A DNA stretch of 64,000 bases from Halocafeteria seosinensis (lineage: Eukaryota > Sar > Bigyra > Bicosoecida): the NCBI GenBank assembly GCA_001687465.1, contig LVLI01000305.1, positions 62,001 through 126,000 of the forward strand. Reading direction: 5' to 3'. A program made the translations under genes and the position numbers. The notes beneath the pieces are model-generated. The model searched no databases. It saw only the letters and a list, made by a program, of their open reading frames with translations, and was not told the DNA's origin. How positions within the stretch are numbered: position 1 is the stretch's first letter; each line of letters begins with the position of its first letter. This document shows, in pieces, positions 22,992-35,000 of the stretch.

Positions 22992-24686
22992 TCATCCCGC
23001 AGAACTTAGAAGACGTTGACGTGTGTGATCGATCCATGCACGGACGTTAGCAACCGAATGGGGAATATCAGTAGCCCCATGCTTAACAAACCACGAGGAT
23101 CCTAGTAAAACCTCAGCTGGTAGGCGTTCTGATGGCTCTTTCTTCAAACATTGAGAGACGAAGTTCTGGAATTCGGTAGAAAACTCGTGTGCGGGTACTC
23201 TTGGAGATTCCGCTGAAACGATTGCTTCGGCCATCTGCGGATGGGCTTGACCCACGAGCCAGATAAAGTCAGCAATTTTTAAACTTTAGATCATGACTTG
23301 CATACCTCAATGTGGGTTTGGGTTTCCTTGTAAGGATACTCCCCCGTAGCACATTCTACTAAAACAAGGCCAAAACTCCATATATCTGGTGGCGGAAGCA
23401 CATAACAACAAATATCAGATGGCCCTTGAAGACGTCAATAGAGGTAGTTACTTACCTGAAGGAAACGAGTGGGCTTGGTTGAAAATCCTCTCCGGTGCCA
23501 TATACTTAAAAGTGCCCGTAAATGTTCCCGCTACTCCTGCATATATTGGTTAGTAGGCGCTAAAATGAACAATGAACACCACCATCGTTCTAAACGAAGC
23601 GTACCTATCGAGTCTCTCAGTTCAGCGCTCACACCGAAGTCCGTAATCTTTACGTAGCCTTTCGAATTGATCAAAATATTCGAGGGCTTAATATCCTGGA
23701 CAGTAGCACAGGGTTTTGGTAACATCTGTTGTACGAAACTATGAAAATAAAAAGCGTGAAACTCACTCGATGCAACCGCTTTTCGTGCTTTAAATAGGCA
23801 AGACCCCACACCACCTGATACGCTATATTTGCCAAGGCCGCCTCTGGAATCTTCCCCACCTGCTATAAAGAAATTAACACAATCTAAATGCTGAAGAGAT
23901 TGCCCTTCTTATGACATACATACCTGCTTTACCACATTTCCCAAGGAACCGCCGTCCATGTATTCAAGACCAATTTGAATGGTTCCCTCCAAAAAATAAG
24001 CTCCATAAAACTTTACAAGACTGTGCTCAAAGCATGCAACCTGTACAATGGCATAAAACAACTGTCGATTTCAGAATTATCCCGTACCTAGAGCAATCTG
24101 CGTCATACAGGGCTTGTATTTCTCGTAACAGTTGGTGTCTCTTGCTTTGATCAAACACGCTTATGACCTTGAGTGCTAGTTGTGTTCCTGAGGGTGCATG
24201 CAGTGCACGCTGTACGTAGCTGCAAGCCCCTCTGCCGATATTGCTAAGTGGCTTTATCTCCTGGGGAACAATAGTAAAGGCTTTGGTTCGTCCACGCATA
24301 ACAACACCCGTAGGCATGACTGCAATGTTGCCTTTCACAAAGTTTTCCTTATCGATCCGATAAGAGGGAGTTGCTTCTTCTCCTGCTTCCGTAGAGTCTG
24401 CTCCACCTGAAGAAGCCGTGTCTACCCTATGACTTCCTCTAGAATTTACGTTTGTATCGCGGCTGGCTCCTCGACTAGTTCGTGGATCTGGGTGCTCTCC
24501 TCCCATTTCGGCTTCAAGCTGCCGAGCAAAATCGCTGCTTCGAGCCCGCTGGTGATTCGAGCCTTTCGGGGACAATGTCTCTTCTCCTGAGCCACTTCCT
24601 GCACGAGGCAGAGGTCCTTGACTATGCCTCCTTCCTGTGGGACTCCCTCCGGGGCGGCCACTTTCATTGGAGAACGGATTCGCCAT
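22992..24686 (-). CDS. MAP kinase kinase (MAP2K)
   Basis: This is a dual-specificity kinase that phosphorylates MAP kinases. Seven exons, complement(22992..23234, 23306..23385, 23456..23536, 23605..23695, 23767..23859, 23924..24020, 24088..24686), give 427 residues. A Ser/Gly/Arg-rich N-terminal region of about 115 residues precedes the kinase domain: glycine loop [10 protein letters not shown], lysine in [26 protein letters not shown], catalytic [32 protein letters not shown] and [19 protein letters not shown]. The MEK-like LEYMDGGSL and the short Ser/Thr activation segment [13 protein letters not shown] place it among STE7 kinases rather than STE20. Splicing into exon 2 uses the acceptor before TCTTGTAAAG, the only one that keeps frame. 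It is divergent from the heat-shock factor. Confidence 0.9.
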
Positions 24687-25565
24687 CTCGCTTAGCCAAA
24701 CTCTATTCTTTCAGCTCTTCCTCGACGCTGTAGAAACACAGTGGGCACAAAGAGAACGAAAATGATCATGTATCATTTCCATACGGACGAGCGGCGAGAA
24801 ACTGGAACACGGACAATGTACGCACGTACTCACTTTGAAAAGAAAAAGTGGGATCGGCTCAGCGCAGCGGCTAGTCAGACTGCATATTTTGCCGGTTCGG
24901 CAGGTCTCACGCCTTCTCGTCCTTTCGCATACAATCATAAAAAGTATCACCTAAAGCAGTCTATATCACGTCAAAACAAGCGTTCTAGCGTACTGGAATC
25001 GGTCTAAGACACAGACACAGGCAGCGTCGGAGTGTGTGTTGGTTGGGCCGCCGGAGATCCGGCTGGATCGCAATCCCACCAGAAGCGCAGGATACGGGCC
25101 TCAAGGCTACCAAGTCAAGTATAAATCGGGACCACTCCTCTTAAATCGTGGGAGTGACTGGCAAAGTGTGGCCTGCTTAAAGTTCGAAATTCAAGATTTC
25201 GGGACACTGCTATCGATTGAGCAACGTGTGGGTTAATGACTCAATGCAGGAAGCCGTTCATTTTGACTCATGCTCAACAACCGACAGTATGAAGCACATG
25301 CATGATGAAGCGTAGCGAACGTCAATTGATGGTGGTGTACGCATCCGCTTACTTTTACTTCATTCAGTATGGAGGCCCTCGAAGCATTACATTATGTGTG
25401 TGCTTGAAGCAAGCCCGGCGTTCTCCGTTTGGCTTGAAGTTGGGCACGATTTCCGGCAAATGCCTGTTGATGGCGGGACTGTATAGCATTGGCATGTATC
25501 TCTTGTATAGTCCATTTGATCATCAACTTACCCTTATTTTCCCATTTCGAGTGAAGTTGCGAAAG
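24687..25565. promoter_or_regulatory. Divergent intergenic region MAP2K / HSF
   Basis: These 879 bases separate the start of the MAP2K (minus) and the chosen start of HSF (plus). The HSF frame stays open upstream to 25302, but that translation lacks domain character, so I leave it out. I found no clear heat-shock element array of alternating nGAAn units. Confidence 0.35.
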
Positions 25566-26893
25566 ATGGATCTCGCACCTGTATCATTTAATGCACCGGC
25601 GCCGGAGCAGCATCAAGAAACAACTACTCCTTCCTATGAACACATTGCTTCTTCGAGAGAGTATCAGAGGCCACAGCAGTCTTCTGCTTCGGAGAGAGGG
25701 GGTCTGGAAGAAGAGGATGAGCTCGTAGGAGTCTTCGGAGAGGAGTTCCCGTTTTTTGAAGACTCTGTAGACTATCAAGGGCAGCTCGGTTACCTTCGTA
25801 CTCTGGATGATGAAAACAGAACCAGCTTTACAGACGAATTAGGGCAATACAGCTATGAAACACAGCCTACAACAGATGGAGCTCTGGGCGCTCTTCAGTC
25901 TCTCCCCTACAAGAAGCAGGAGGATGCTCAGAGTGATACAACAAAGAGTACCTCGAAAGTAGCCAATGGTAAACCCGAGGATGGGGCACCTGCTAAGTTC
26001 GTACAAGTGCTGTACGAAATACTTGAAAATCCTAACAATGAATCGATCATAAGCTGGGAGGGAGAAGATGGCTTTGTAATCAGAAAGCACGATACGTTCA
26101 CTGAGCAGCTGCTGCCGTATCTCTGCAACTCTTCCAGGTACGTTGGAGCGCTTCGTATTTTACTCGCTTCAGAATGTATTGCTTATTGTATGTACAGTTT
26201 CTGCTCTTTTATTCGTCAACTGAATGGGTATGGATTCTCCAAGAGTGACCCTCGACGCAGTTACTTTAAGCATCCCGTCTTTCGTAAAGGTATGGTGTTT
26301 ATCATATTGGAAATGGGGATTATAGCTAGCATTAATGAACATGCTCTTTGTTTTCTGACCACACAGGTCGCCCCGACTTGTTGAAATATATCAAAAGGAG
26401 GCGTGCTGCGAAACGGAAAACTGGTACTAAAGACACCAAGGACCATGACACTGGTGTTAGTGCGGAGCCCACGACTGAAAATGTGGTTGGGAACGAGTCG
26501 ACTCGAAAACTTCATCCTAAGGAGAATGGATCGAATTCGTCCGGTGTCCACAGCTCGAATTCCAGCGAGATCAACGCGCTGTCAGCTGGAGCAAGTGCTC
26601 TAGCTCAAATGGTCTCGTTTTGCCTCCTGCAAGCCAGAGAGATGCCAAAATTGTCTTCGTCGGAGGCCGAAATCCATTGGAGATATTTCGAGGAAGTACA
26701 AGACTCGTCTCTGCGTTTTCTTAAGAGCGTAGGGGTTTCGGTGCCACAACGAGAAGGAAAACTCTCCATCCTGGAAGCTCTGCTCGAGACACTGAGAGAG
26801 TTTGACCCGCAACATCCTCCACAATCCGTTGACACTTCTGAGCCGACTGCAGTGTCTGAGTGGTCTCCATCGAGGAATGTTGCTGGACACTAA
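25566..26893 (+). CDS. HSF: Heat-shock transcription factor
   Basis: HSFs bind nGAAn arrays and activate chaperone genes. Exons 25566..26137, 26198..26289 and 26367..26893 give 396 residues. The DNA-binding domain (about 140-240) contains PAKFVQVLYEILENPNNESI, ISWEGEDGFVIRKHDTF, SFIRQLNGYGFSKSDPRR, YFKHPVFRKGRPDLLKYIKR. The intron inside the domain precedes SFIRQLN, a place where introns are often found in HSF genes. An acidic region of about 140 residues precedes the domain, which is longer than in most HSFs. After it, a basic RRRAAKRKTG stretch may be a nuclear signal, and the C-terminal part (about 300-370) is helical but lacks obvious extended HR-A/B heptads. The start at 25566 (MDLAPVSF) was chosen because upstream sequence is not protein-like. 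Confidence 0.9.
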
Positions 26894-26916
26894 TACTAAT
26901 TATCGCGCGACCGAGA

Positions 26917-29431
26917 CTAGGTGGACACGAAGGCTTGGTCTCGGGACTTGTGTTGCCGTTTGGCGAATATCGGGTTGAGAGCTGCTTCTATTTGAGCCGT
27001 TTGCTCATCGCTCGCAGATTCTTGCCCACTTTCCTTGGTGTTTCTCTTCTTCCTCTTTCGTCGCCGCCTTTGTGGTGGATATTGTGCCGTGAAGTTCTGG
27101 CTATATGGCTCAGACTTGTATTGAATGACCTTACTTGCTTTGCCTTTCGAGGAGCGCAGGGATTTGCAACATTTTAAGCAGCATGTCTTCATGCATGGAA
27201 AGCAACAAACGATGATGAACACTAAGAGGACCCACCACAAAAGTAGTTCCCAGCACATTGTACTAAGAATGCATACGATGTTGAAACTGCATGGGGCGAA
27301 CACGTTTAAGACAGCTCAACCACTTTGCATACTTATTGACTTACAAATTGCACGTTTTCCCACAATTGGATTCTTTGTCATCCTTCGCCTCTTCGCCTTC
27401 CTTTTCTGGGACATCTCCCCCTTGAGAACCAGTGTCTTTCTGGAGGGCTGTAGCTGTGAAGTTTACATGTCTCATGTCAGTTTTCTCGAAAATCGCGTCG
27501 AATAGAATAACAGTACACCAATATCGACGTTGCACTTCTTGTTTTACCTCGACTAGAAACTCAAATTGACGTGTCTTCTGTGGTCCAAGGCTAAATTCTC
27601 GAGCAGGTATGGAAGCCACGCCTTTGCTGCAGTTGATTGCTATGGAGAACTGGGAGTTGATACTTCCAGTGTTTCCGGCAACAACATCTAAACGTCCTGT
27701 TTCTTTTAGTGCTTCAAATTTGTCGATGTTGACTTGCGTCAGCTTTCCGCTCGCTCTGTCAGATTAGAAATAACTTAGAACCAGTCCACTTACTTCTATA
27801 TAGTTCCCGGCCACTGGAAGCATTACTTACATGTTGGTTATGGCGCGAATTGAGTCTGCGTCAATATTTAGTGTTAGTAGTGTCTTTTGAAATCTTTCCG
27901 TTCCGAAAACGAGCTCCTTATTCCCTGCGACGCTATCCACATTTACAAAGGATCCTTTACTAAATCTCTGTAACATATATTTCGGAACCTCGCCGTTATC
28001 TATTCGTTCTTTGTCTTCTCGTAAAAGTTTCTGTGGTTCATTGCGCAGACATGATCCCGGTTCGAGTTTACACCGTTGACCTTGAGAAAAGAAGGCATCG
28101 TATGATACTCCAATTTTATTACATTCAGTGCCATCGAACGTAAATTCTTCTCGATTGATCAGGAGCCACTCCGGAGGTGGCGACTGCGAATGATGGTAGC
28201 GTGACCAAGTGTATGAAAATAAGAAGTTACATTATCGCCACTAACCCTTAATGTTTCCTGGCAACTTTCGTCCTTACACTCATTCGGAATAAGAAGTATA
28301 AGATTGCTAAGAACAGGAGGATTCTCGAAAGCGGCAAAGTCTCCTTCTAGAGAGACTTGTAAATCACATTGTGACTCTTCCGACGAGTCATCCCATCGGA
28401 AACAAGCTCCGGGTTTCTCTGGCCCTACTTCGATAGACTGCGCATTACTACAGCTAGATTCCTCCGATGAGTTTTTGCATTTCTCCATTAGAACATCAAT
28501 AGTATATTCAACCCTTGGTGCACTGATCGAGAAAGCACTGCGGTGAGGAGCATGCACGTTTTGCTTTTCGTTTTGGGAATTCAGCTCAGAGGTAACTCCG
28601 CTACATACCTCCACCAGAACCTGGAAAACCTCAAACAGTGGGCAGATTGTTGAGAAGAAGATCCAATACTACAGTCGAGTCCTGCTCGCGACGCACTCCT
28701 TTTGCCAGTGGGCAATGAGTCAGCAAGACTGCATCTGCAGCAGAATCCTTGAGAATTCCGGATGATGTTACCGTCGACGTCCTTCGCAACCCCGCATGTA
28801 GCTGAGTCGGATTCCGTGTCATCGCAAGGATTGAACAATGCGTTCAAGCTGGATCCGTCATCCTTGAACAAAATGAGTTCAGAGAGATGGTCATTGAAGT
28901 CCTGAGCTTAGAGTTTGATGTGTGCGTATGGAGATAGTATATGTGTGGGGTCAAATAACCACTTACTTGTAAGTACGAGATTGGATATCGCAACCTTATT
29001 TGAGACTTTCGTAAGGCAATGGAGACGGTATCTAAGATCTTCACCTCATTACCATCTTCATCAGAAGCGTCATTAAAACGGAAGAGCTCGATTTCGGAAG
29101 TTCCGTCCTGCGAGTGTAGCTTGAAGTTTCAGTCCGCGGCAGTTGGGAACGCGTCATCAAATCTCCGAAGAACACGTACCTCGCCATTCTGTGCCGTCAG
29201 TGAGACAACAAAGCGTTCTTCGCAGTCCATATCCGTCTCGCTAGTCCTTAAGCATTTTTCTAATTTCCCACTCGCGATTACTGTAGCTTGGCATGGTACG
29301 GTCCATTGCCCTAATTCCACGAGACCCCACCAAAGAAACGTCGCACAAAAGAGGGCCCCGATGTTGCTCTTAGTCGGATGAGACCAGCTGCTGCTGTAGC
29401 CGCAGTAGGTCGAGTATTTTCTGGTTTTCAT
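26917..29431 (-). CDS. HAP2: HAP2/GCS1 gamete fusogen
   Basis: HAP2 is the class II-type membrane fusogen that merges gamete plasma membranes in many eukaryotes. Seven exons, complement(26917..27286, 27345..27755, 27831..28183, 28246..28537, 28609..28901, 28967..29107, 29180..29431), give 703 residues. An N-terminal signal region (about 22-43) precedes the opening VIASGKLEKC and CEERFVVSL. The core signature is present: NSQGFCCRCSL (about 180-190), SAHCLRFS, and later FTFDGTECNKIGVSYDAF and CLRNEPQKLLREDKERIDNG. Domain III ends before one membrane helix (about 590-612, LLLWWVLLVFIIVCCF) followed by the cysteine cluster CMKTCCLKCC, a hallmark of HAP2 tails, and a basic C terminus (RRRRKRKKR). 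Stop codons of HSF and HAP2 are 23 bases apart. Identity is strong; exon 3-4 splicing is the least certain junction. Confidence 0.93.
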
Positions 29432-30114
29432 CCTTAGTACCACCCAAATGAATTTGCAAATGTAATCTACAAACTCTGTCTCGTTAAACCGTGCAGGATA
29501 AATAAGTACTGTAATCATGGATTTGTGAACTTGCAACGTGCTACATTGACAATACATTACATTATGGTACGTATGGATAGTGGAGCTGTTTTCCACTTTG
29601 AAATACAGGCAGGCAAAAATAAATCCAAACAACGGTCAAAAAAGATAATGAATTCATGTCTGCAAAAGTAGCCGGCAACGATTGATAACATGGTCCTGGA
29701 CGCCTTCCTTGCGCACCATCGCCATCTCCCACTGAGCGAAGGGTCCACATTTCATTTTCAACCGTACTAATTCTGCAAGTAACATGCAGTCTATGTCAAA
29801 TGGTCTGAATCGAAAGTACTTACTCAGGAACTCGAATTCTCTGTTTTGAATGTCAGCCTTCTGATTCCAGTTCTTGTTGAACTACGGAGAAGAATTCAAA
29901 CCTAAGTCATGTTATGTATGTATTTCTATATGTATTGCAAAGGAAGGCAATAATACACATACTTTTTTTCTAAAGTATTGTACTTCGTAGCGACTAGAGT
30001 ATTTTGCGTTGGTAGTGCCTGTAATCAAGCTTTGTACGAGTATTCGAGTACGAAAGGAATTCGTGTTCTACCAGTGACTGGTGAGGGAGGTTATTACCGA
30101 GACTATCAGTCATC
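29432..30114. promoter_or_regulatory. Region between the HAP2 and DMC1 start codons
   Basis: HAP2 (minus) and DMC1 (plus) are transcribed away from each other from this 683-base interval, so control elements for both should lie here. A small minus-strand gene with three in-frame exons may occupy 29654-30067. I see no motif I can name. Confidence 0.4.
29654..30067 (-). CDS. Possible small gene of unknown function (5' exon not found)
   Basis: Three segments, complement(29654..29772, 29824..29881, 29963..30067), have GTATGT and GTAAGT donors, AG acceptors and compatible phases. They yield about 94 residues ending at TGA. The product is basic and helical, for example KYSSRYEVQYFRKKFNK, then FEFLKLVRLKMKCGPFAQWE and VRKEGVQDHVINRC. 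No family is recognised. The first segment begins at an acceptor directly after an in-frame stop, so an initiating exon must lie further upstream, inside or beyond the first exon and intron of DMC1 on the other strand; I could not find it. A different frame across the same first segment is also partly open. The phase agreement suggests a real gene, but it may be chance. Confidence 0.35.
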
Positions 30115-31949
30115 ATGGCTATGTCGAATTCAGTACGACGTGTGTAAGTAGCTAATATAGACGACTATTCTTGACCAGTTTCAAGGAGGAAAGTGCATTT
30201 ATTAGCTAGGGTGCGGTAGGGATGTGCTTGGAAAGAGGCAGGGAATTCCTCTTTTCGGACCGGAATCCAGAAGAAGGCGACTTGCTCCACGTTTGATGAG
30301 CAACTTTCATCATTGAGCGTTCGTGATTCAATATTGCAGTGTCGAAGAAGCAGCTGAAGTTGAGGCCTCCGAACATGCAACAGTATGCAGTTTCGAACTA
30401 GTCGAAAAACTCCAGGTATGAGAAAGGAATTCTCCAACACCACAACTTTTAGAACCTGGCTAGTGGATTCTTTTCTCTTTCTTCCAGAATGTCGGAATCA
30501 ATGCAGCGGATATCAAGAAGCTTAAAGAGGGGTAAGATCATTCCTTCATCTCCACAGATTGCTTAACAAATCCATCTACTTGCTTGCCTGAAGCAGTGGT
30601 TTCCACACCGTTGGGCAAATTCTGATGACTCCCTCCAAGTTGCTTCTGGAGATCAAAGGCTTTAGTGACGCAAAGGTAGAAAAAGTCCAAGAAGCATGTC
30701 GTAAATTGCAGGTCCGTTTACGGTTTTACACACGTCCACGGACGTGATCGTTCAAACTTTGTGCTACTTGTCCACTGTGCAGAACAAGATGCTCTTCAAG
30801 AGAGCGAGCGAAACCCTCCTCGAAAGACAAGTAAGGGCGTTTGCGGACTCTATACCTCATCAATACTGTGCTTCCAATACAGCTTTGCTCCTTTCGCAGA
30901 AAATCAAGAAAGTAACGACCGGATGCAAAGAGCTGGATGCAATCCTCGGGGGCGGAGTGGAAACCGGAAGTATCACCGAGGTTTTCGGAGAGTTTCGGAC
31001 AGGCAAAACCCAGCTTTGCCATACCCTGGCAGTAACTTGTCAGCTGGATGAAGAGCAGGGAGGGGGTTCCGGAAAAGGTATGCTGGATCCAGATCACTGG
31101 GGAGCGCATGCTTGGTCTGACGCTCTGTCTCATAGTTGCAGTCATTGTTGTCGACACCGAAGGTGCATTTCGGGCCGAACGTGTTGCCCAAATAGCGGAG
31201 CAGCGATTTAGCTTGAATCCAGAAGACGTGTTGGAAAACATATTGATCGCGAGAGTGTATACGCACGGTACGAGCAGTCAAGACACCGGTTATTCTTGTA
31301 TTTACACTGTTATTCGCTTCCTGCAGAAGACCAAATTTCAATCGTTCAACATATAGCCGCGAAAATGGCTGAGGATGAACAGCCCACTTCACTGGTGGTA
31401 AGACTCTCCACCAAGCAGTCACGCACTGACACATTTATCCTCATCATGAGTGCCCGCAGATTGTTGATTCAGTGATGGCCCTTTTTCGTACCGAATTTGC
31501 TGGCAGAGGAGAACTATCCGAGCGTCAACAGAAGCTTAATCGAGTAAGTCCGTTGGCGAGGTAGGTGGTGGTAACTAAGCCTCGTCGAACATTGCTATAA
31601 TTGCTCAGTATCTAATGTCGATGACTAAATTAGCTGAAGAGTTCAACGTCGCCATCCTTATGTGCAACCAAGTGACAGCCGATCCAGGTGCTAGCTTGGT
31701 AAGTGACTCTGACGGGGGACGACACGGAAATTCAATAAAGAACCTGGCAATTTTGTTTTGCAGTTTGCTGGCGGCGACGCAAAGAAGCCCATAGGAGGGC
31801 ACGTTATGGCCCATGCAGCCACCACCCGTGTGTATCTTAGGAAAGGGAAGGGAGATCAGCGTGTGGCAAAGATTTATGACAGTCCTTGCATGCCCGAAGC
31901 AGAGGCGACGTTTTGTATTAGTTCCCAGGGAGTTACGGACGCCGACTAA
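30115..31949 (+). CDS. DMC1: DMC1/RAD51-family meiotic recombinase
   Basis: DMC1 forms filaments on single-stranded DNA and carries out strand exchange between homologues in meiosis. Eleven exons (30115..30143, 30340..30415, 30488..30531, 30597..30711, 30783..30830, 30900..31077, 31142..31267, 31327..31397, 31460..31543, 31609..31698, 31764..31949) give 348 residues; human DMC1 has 340. The N-terminal helix-hairpin-helix region includes [20 protein letters not shown]. The core has [18 protein letters not shown] with Walker A GEFRTGKT (about 134-141), [58 protein letters not shown] and [21 protein letters not shown] and TADPGA favour DMC1 over RAD51, but a tree is needed. It has eleven small exons, an intron density unlike LTN1 next door. 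Its stop is 104 bases from that of LTN1. Confidence 0.9.
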
Positions 31950-32053
31950 AACCTTATCTGAAGCGAAAAAGCATTCAGGCGACCATTTAATGCTAAGAAT
32001 ATACACATTCCTGCTCGCATCAAAATTGATTGAAATTCTTCCGCTTGAGGGCC

Positions 32054-35000
32054 CTAAAAAAAGTCTGATCTGCACATCGGGCACTTAGAATCACCCGAGC
32101 TGCGGAACCATTTGTACACACACGTAGCATGGAAGATTGAATTGCAAACGTGACACTTTGTTTTCGGTAGTGTATGGTCGGACACATGAACAACCGAATA
32201 GCAAATTGGACATGGCTCGACACCTTCGAATTCCTTTTTGATCGAGTCACGCCACTTGCATAGCGCTTCCCAAAACAAACCGGAGCATGACATCATTTGT
32301 CGAATCTGCAGCTCCCACCGCCTCCATTTATTGTCCGATATGCCAATCTTGCTGTCACAAGAGACTTCTACCTGCTTGAGTGGAAAAGTTGCTGGAATGG
32401 ATATTATCAGTGACAGCTTTGCATCCTCCTGGGCATAAGTGGCACAAATTTCCCGTGCTTCTCGACGACACTTTACTGTGAATTCCGCAGGTGCACCACT
32501 TAAGAACGGCGAGGCAGCCGAGTGCTGATTCGATTCGTCTATTCCTGTTCCCTCCACACGAACGTTAGACTGGGAAGCCCGTTTTTCAAACTCAGAAAGC
32601 TGATTATCCAGAACGCGCGGAGCGATGTCTTCTTTCACTAACTTTTCTACTTGTTGCCTAGTTGAATGTCTCAACTTGTTCGTCCACCTATACAACTCCC
32701 TAGGGAAAAGGGTGGCGATATCAGCAAAAAGTTCAATGGCAGCCCAACTCTTGGGCAGATACTGTACAGCCGTCAACGCGCTTAGCTGTTTATCATCATG
32801 TTCCACCGATGGTGATGAGATAGTTCCAATCCACAACTGCATTATGTCAACTAGCCCGGAGAGTTTATCGTCAACAGTGTGTACATCATCTACATCCTTT
32901 TGGCGCCATTCAAAGCATACAGTAAGCAGCTGGAATAGCACAGAGTCTGAATCACTGGAACAAAAAGCTTCACCCAGAGAATCAATCCAATTAGCAATTG
33001 CGGTTGGCGAGACTGTTGGGCTATCTATCAACCTAGTAAGAATCTCGTGAAGAATACAAATGTCAGAAGCACGTCCGTTTTCACTGTCACCTGGGGCAAG
33101 TATCCGGTTAAAGACTCTCAACGCGATACTCTGTACGGGTTTGGATACCCTGACCATTTCGTCCCTCTCCGCACCAGGGCCTTCTACAACCTCCAAACTT
33201 TGACTAAGTGCTGTTCCCAATAGTCGTGCATACAATGGAAGGCCGAGGTGATCACTTAAGGAGCGCTCGTCCAAAGAAGATAGAATGGAGTCCAACATTT
33301 CTTCTGCTTTGCCCGCCAGTTGAGTGGTATCTTCTTGAGTCCATCTGAGTAATTCATGCCTACTTTCACTGTAAACGTATCCGACTAGATTGTACATTGT
33401 GGACAAGACATACAGCTGGAGGCACACACCGTGCAACTGTCCCCAACTTTGGGAGCATAAGGAGGCTTGGTACTTCGAACAAACGTCAAAAAAATGCGCC
33501 AAGATATCTTCGGCGCGCATAAATTCCACTAGCGCTTCGTCCTCGTTATCGGAAGAGCCTCCTTTCACTAGTTCTACAGCCCTCCGAAGACCAATCGACA
33601 GTCTACTGATCAGCATAAAAAACGGAAGCAAAATCTGGTCATTGCATCGGTCTATACTCCAACTGCACACTTTGAAGAACAAGTCCAATCCCGTCTTCTC
33701 ATCTGCAAGTCTTTCCCAAGGAACACCAGCCAGCGCATACGCGGCTCCTGTGGTGAGGTCCTCTTCAGATGACAAAGTATCCAGTACTGTGGAAAGCCAA
33801 CTACAATCCAGAGTCCCCTCGGGTAGCACGCTGAGATACCAACGCGTATAGGCGTCGTTAACATCTAAAACAGGATAATGTGCGTACTGCACAACAGCAT
33901 CTCTGGCACCCTCCCATTCCATCAGTAACGAACGTAGATATGCATGCAAGTTCTGGCTCCAAGATCCCTGAGTGAGTTCCTCAGCTCCGGGAGAAGAAAT
34001 GGCTACAGGCGGCACTAGGTGTTCGAGGTTCTTCAAGACCAGGAAGTGACTTCTACATAGACCAAAGTTGCTATCTTCTTCCTCCAGGGTGGCCACGCCA
34101 CTCATGCTTTCTCCAGATAATAGCCACGGCACTATCATTCCACAAAGGACTGCATCAAACGTAGCCGGTCTGGCTTCTTCTTCTTCGCGAGTATTGGAAA
34201 AGGCTTGCATAGCTTCCTGCCAACTTAGATGAAGGCGTTCCAGTCGTCCTTCTAGTATACAGCAGAGAGAATCGAATGCACTCAAGGAGCAACATGGGGC
34301 CCCCAAACAGGAACAGGCGTTGTAGATTGCTAAGAAACGCGAGTCATCGCTACCTTCCGTGAACAGCGGCGAACTTGATCCAAACAAATAGGCCCACCAA
34401 CTCGGCACGCCGTTGTTACACACACTAGAAATCGACAAGTAACATGAGAGCATGTACGCAGTATCTGTCACAGCCTCTTCCCTGGGCATCAGAAGGTCAG
34501 CAAACAGATCTGCTCTGCTTGTCTCTTCCACAGTCATCAGTATCAAAAACAATACCATCTTATTCTGCCGGAGGATGAGTTGAATTTCCTTCCAGGCCTT
34601 TCCATGGATGAGTCCATTTGCTTCCAAAACGCAGTAGCCTTGTAAAACGCTGCGCAGGCGATCCAAATAAAAATGCACTTCTTTGGCATCCGGGCAAGCC
34701 GCACCTGTCACCCTGAGTAAATTATCCTTGTGATGAGCAACGAAGCCAGAAAGCGTATCCACGCTATCTTGATCATTCGCTTCAAGACCAGTCAAACGAC
34801 TCCTCATACTTTGGAATATCAGTTCTTGACTATCAGCAAACGCCAGTGGTGAGTCCAATCCCTTTACCCGTAAGGTTTGAGAGACGGTGTATACAGCATC
34901 AGTGCTGGTGACTACATTCGGATCATCTGTGACTGCTGGATACATTTTTTCATCTTTCCAATCATAGTAGTGAAGCCGAATGTGAATTATCGTAAGCCAG

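Noticed and set aside
25302-25565. N-terminal extension of HSF upstream of 25566
   Set aside because: The frame is open but has no HSF-like sequence; MDLAPVSF at 25566 is a simpler start.
29557-29748. Hydrophobic frame MNSLSFLTVVWIYF as the HAP2 signal peptide
   Set aside because: HAP2 already has an in-frame ATG at 29431 with its own hydrophobic segment, and no phase-compatible join was found.
30165-30443. Antisense open frame over DMC1 intron 1 and exon 2
   Set aside because: It is a shadow of the real exon plus an open intron, without recognisable features.
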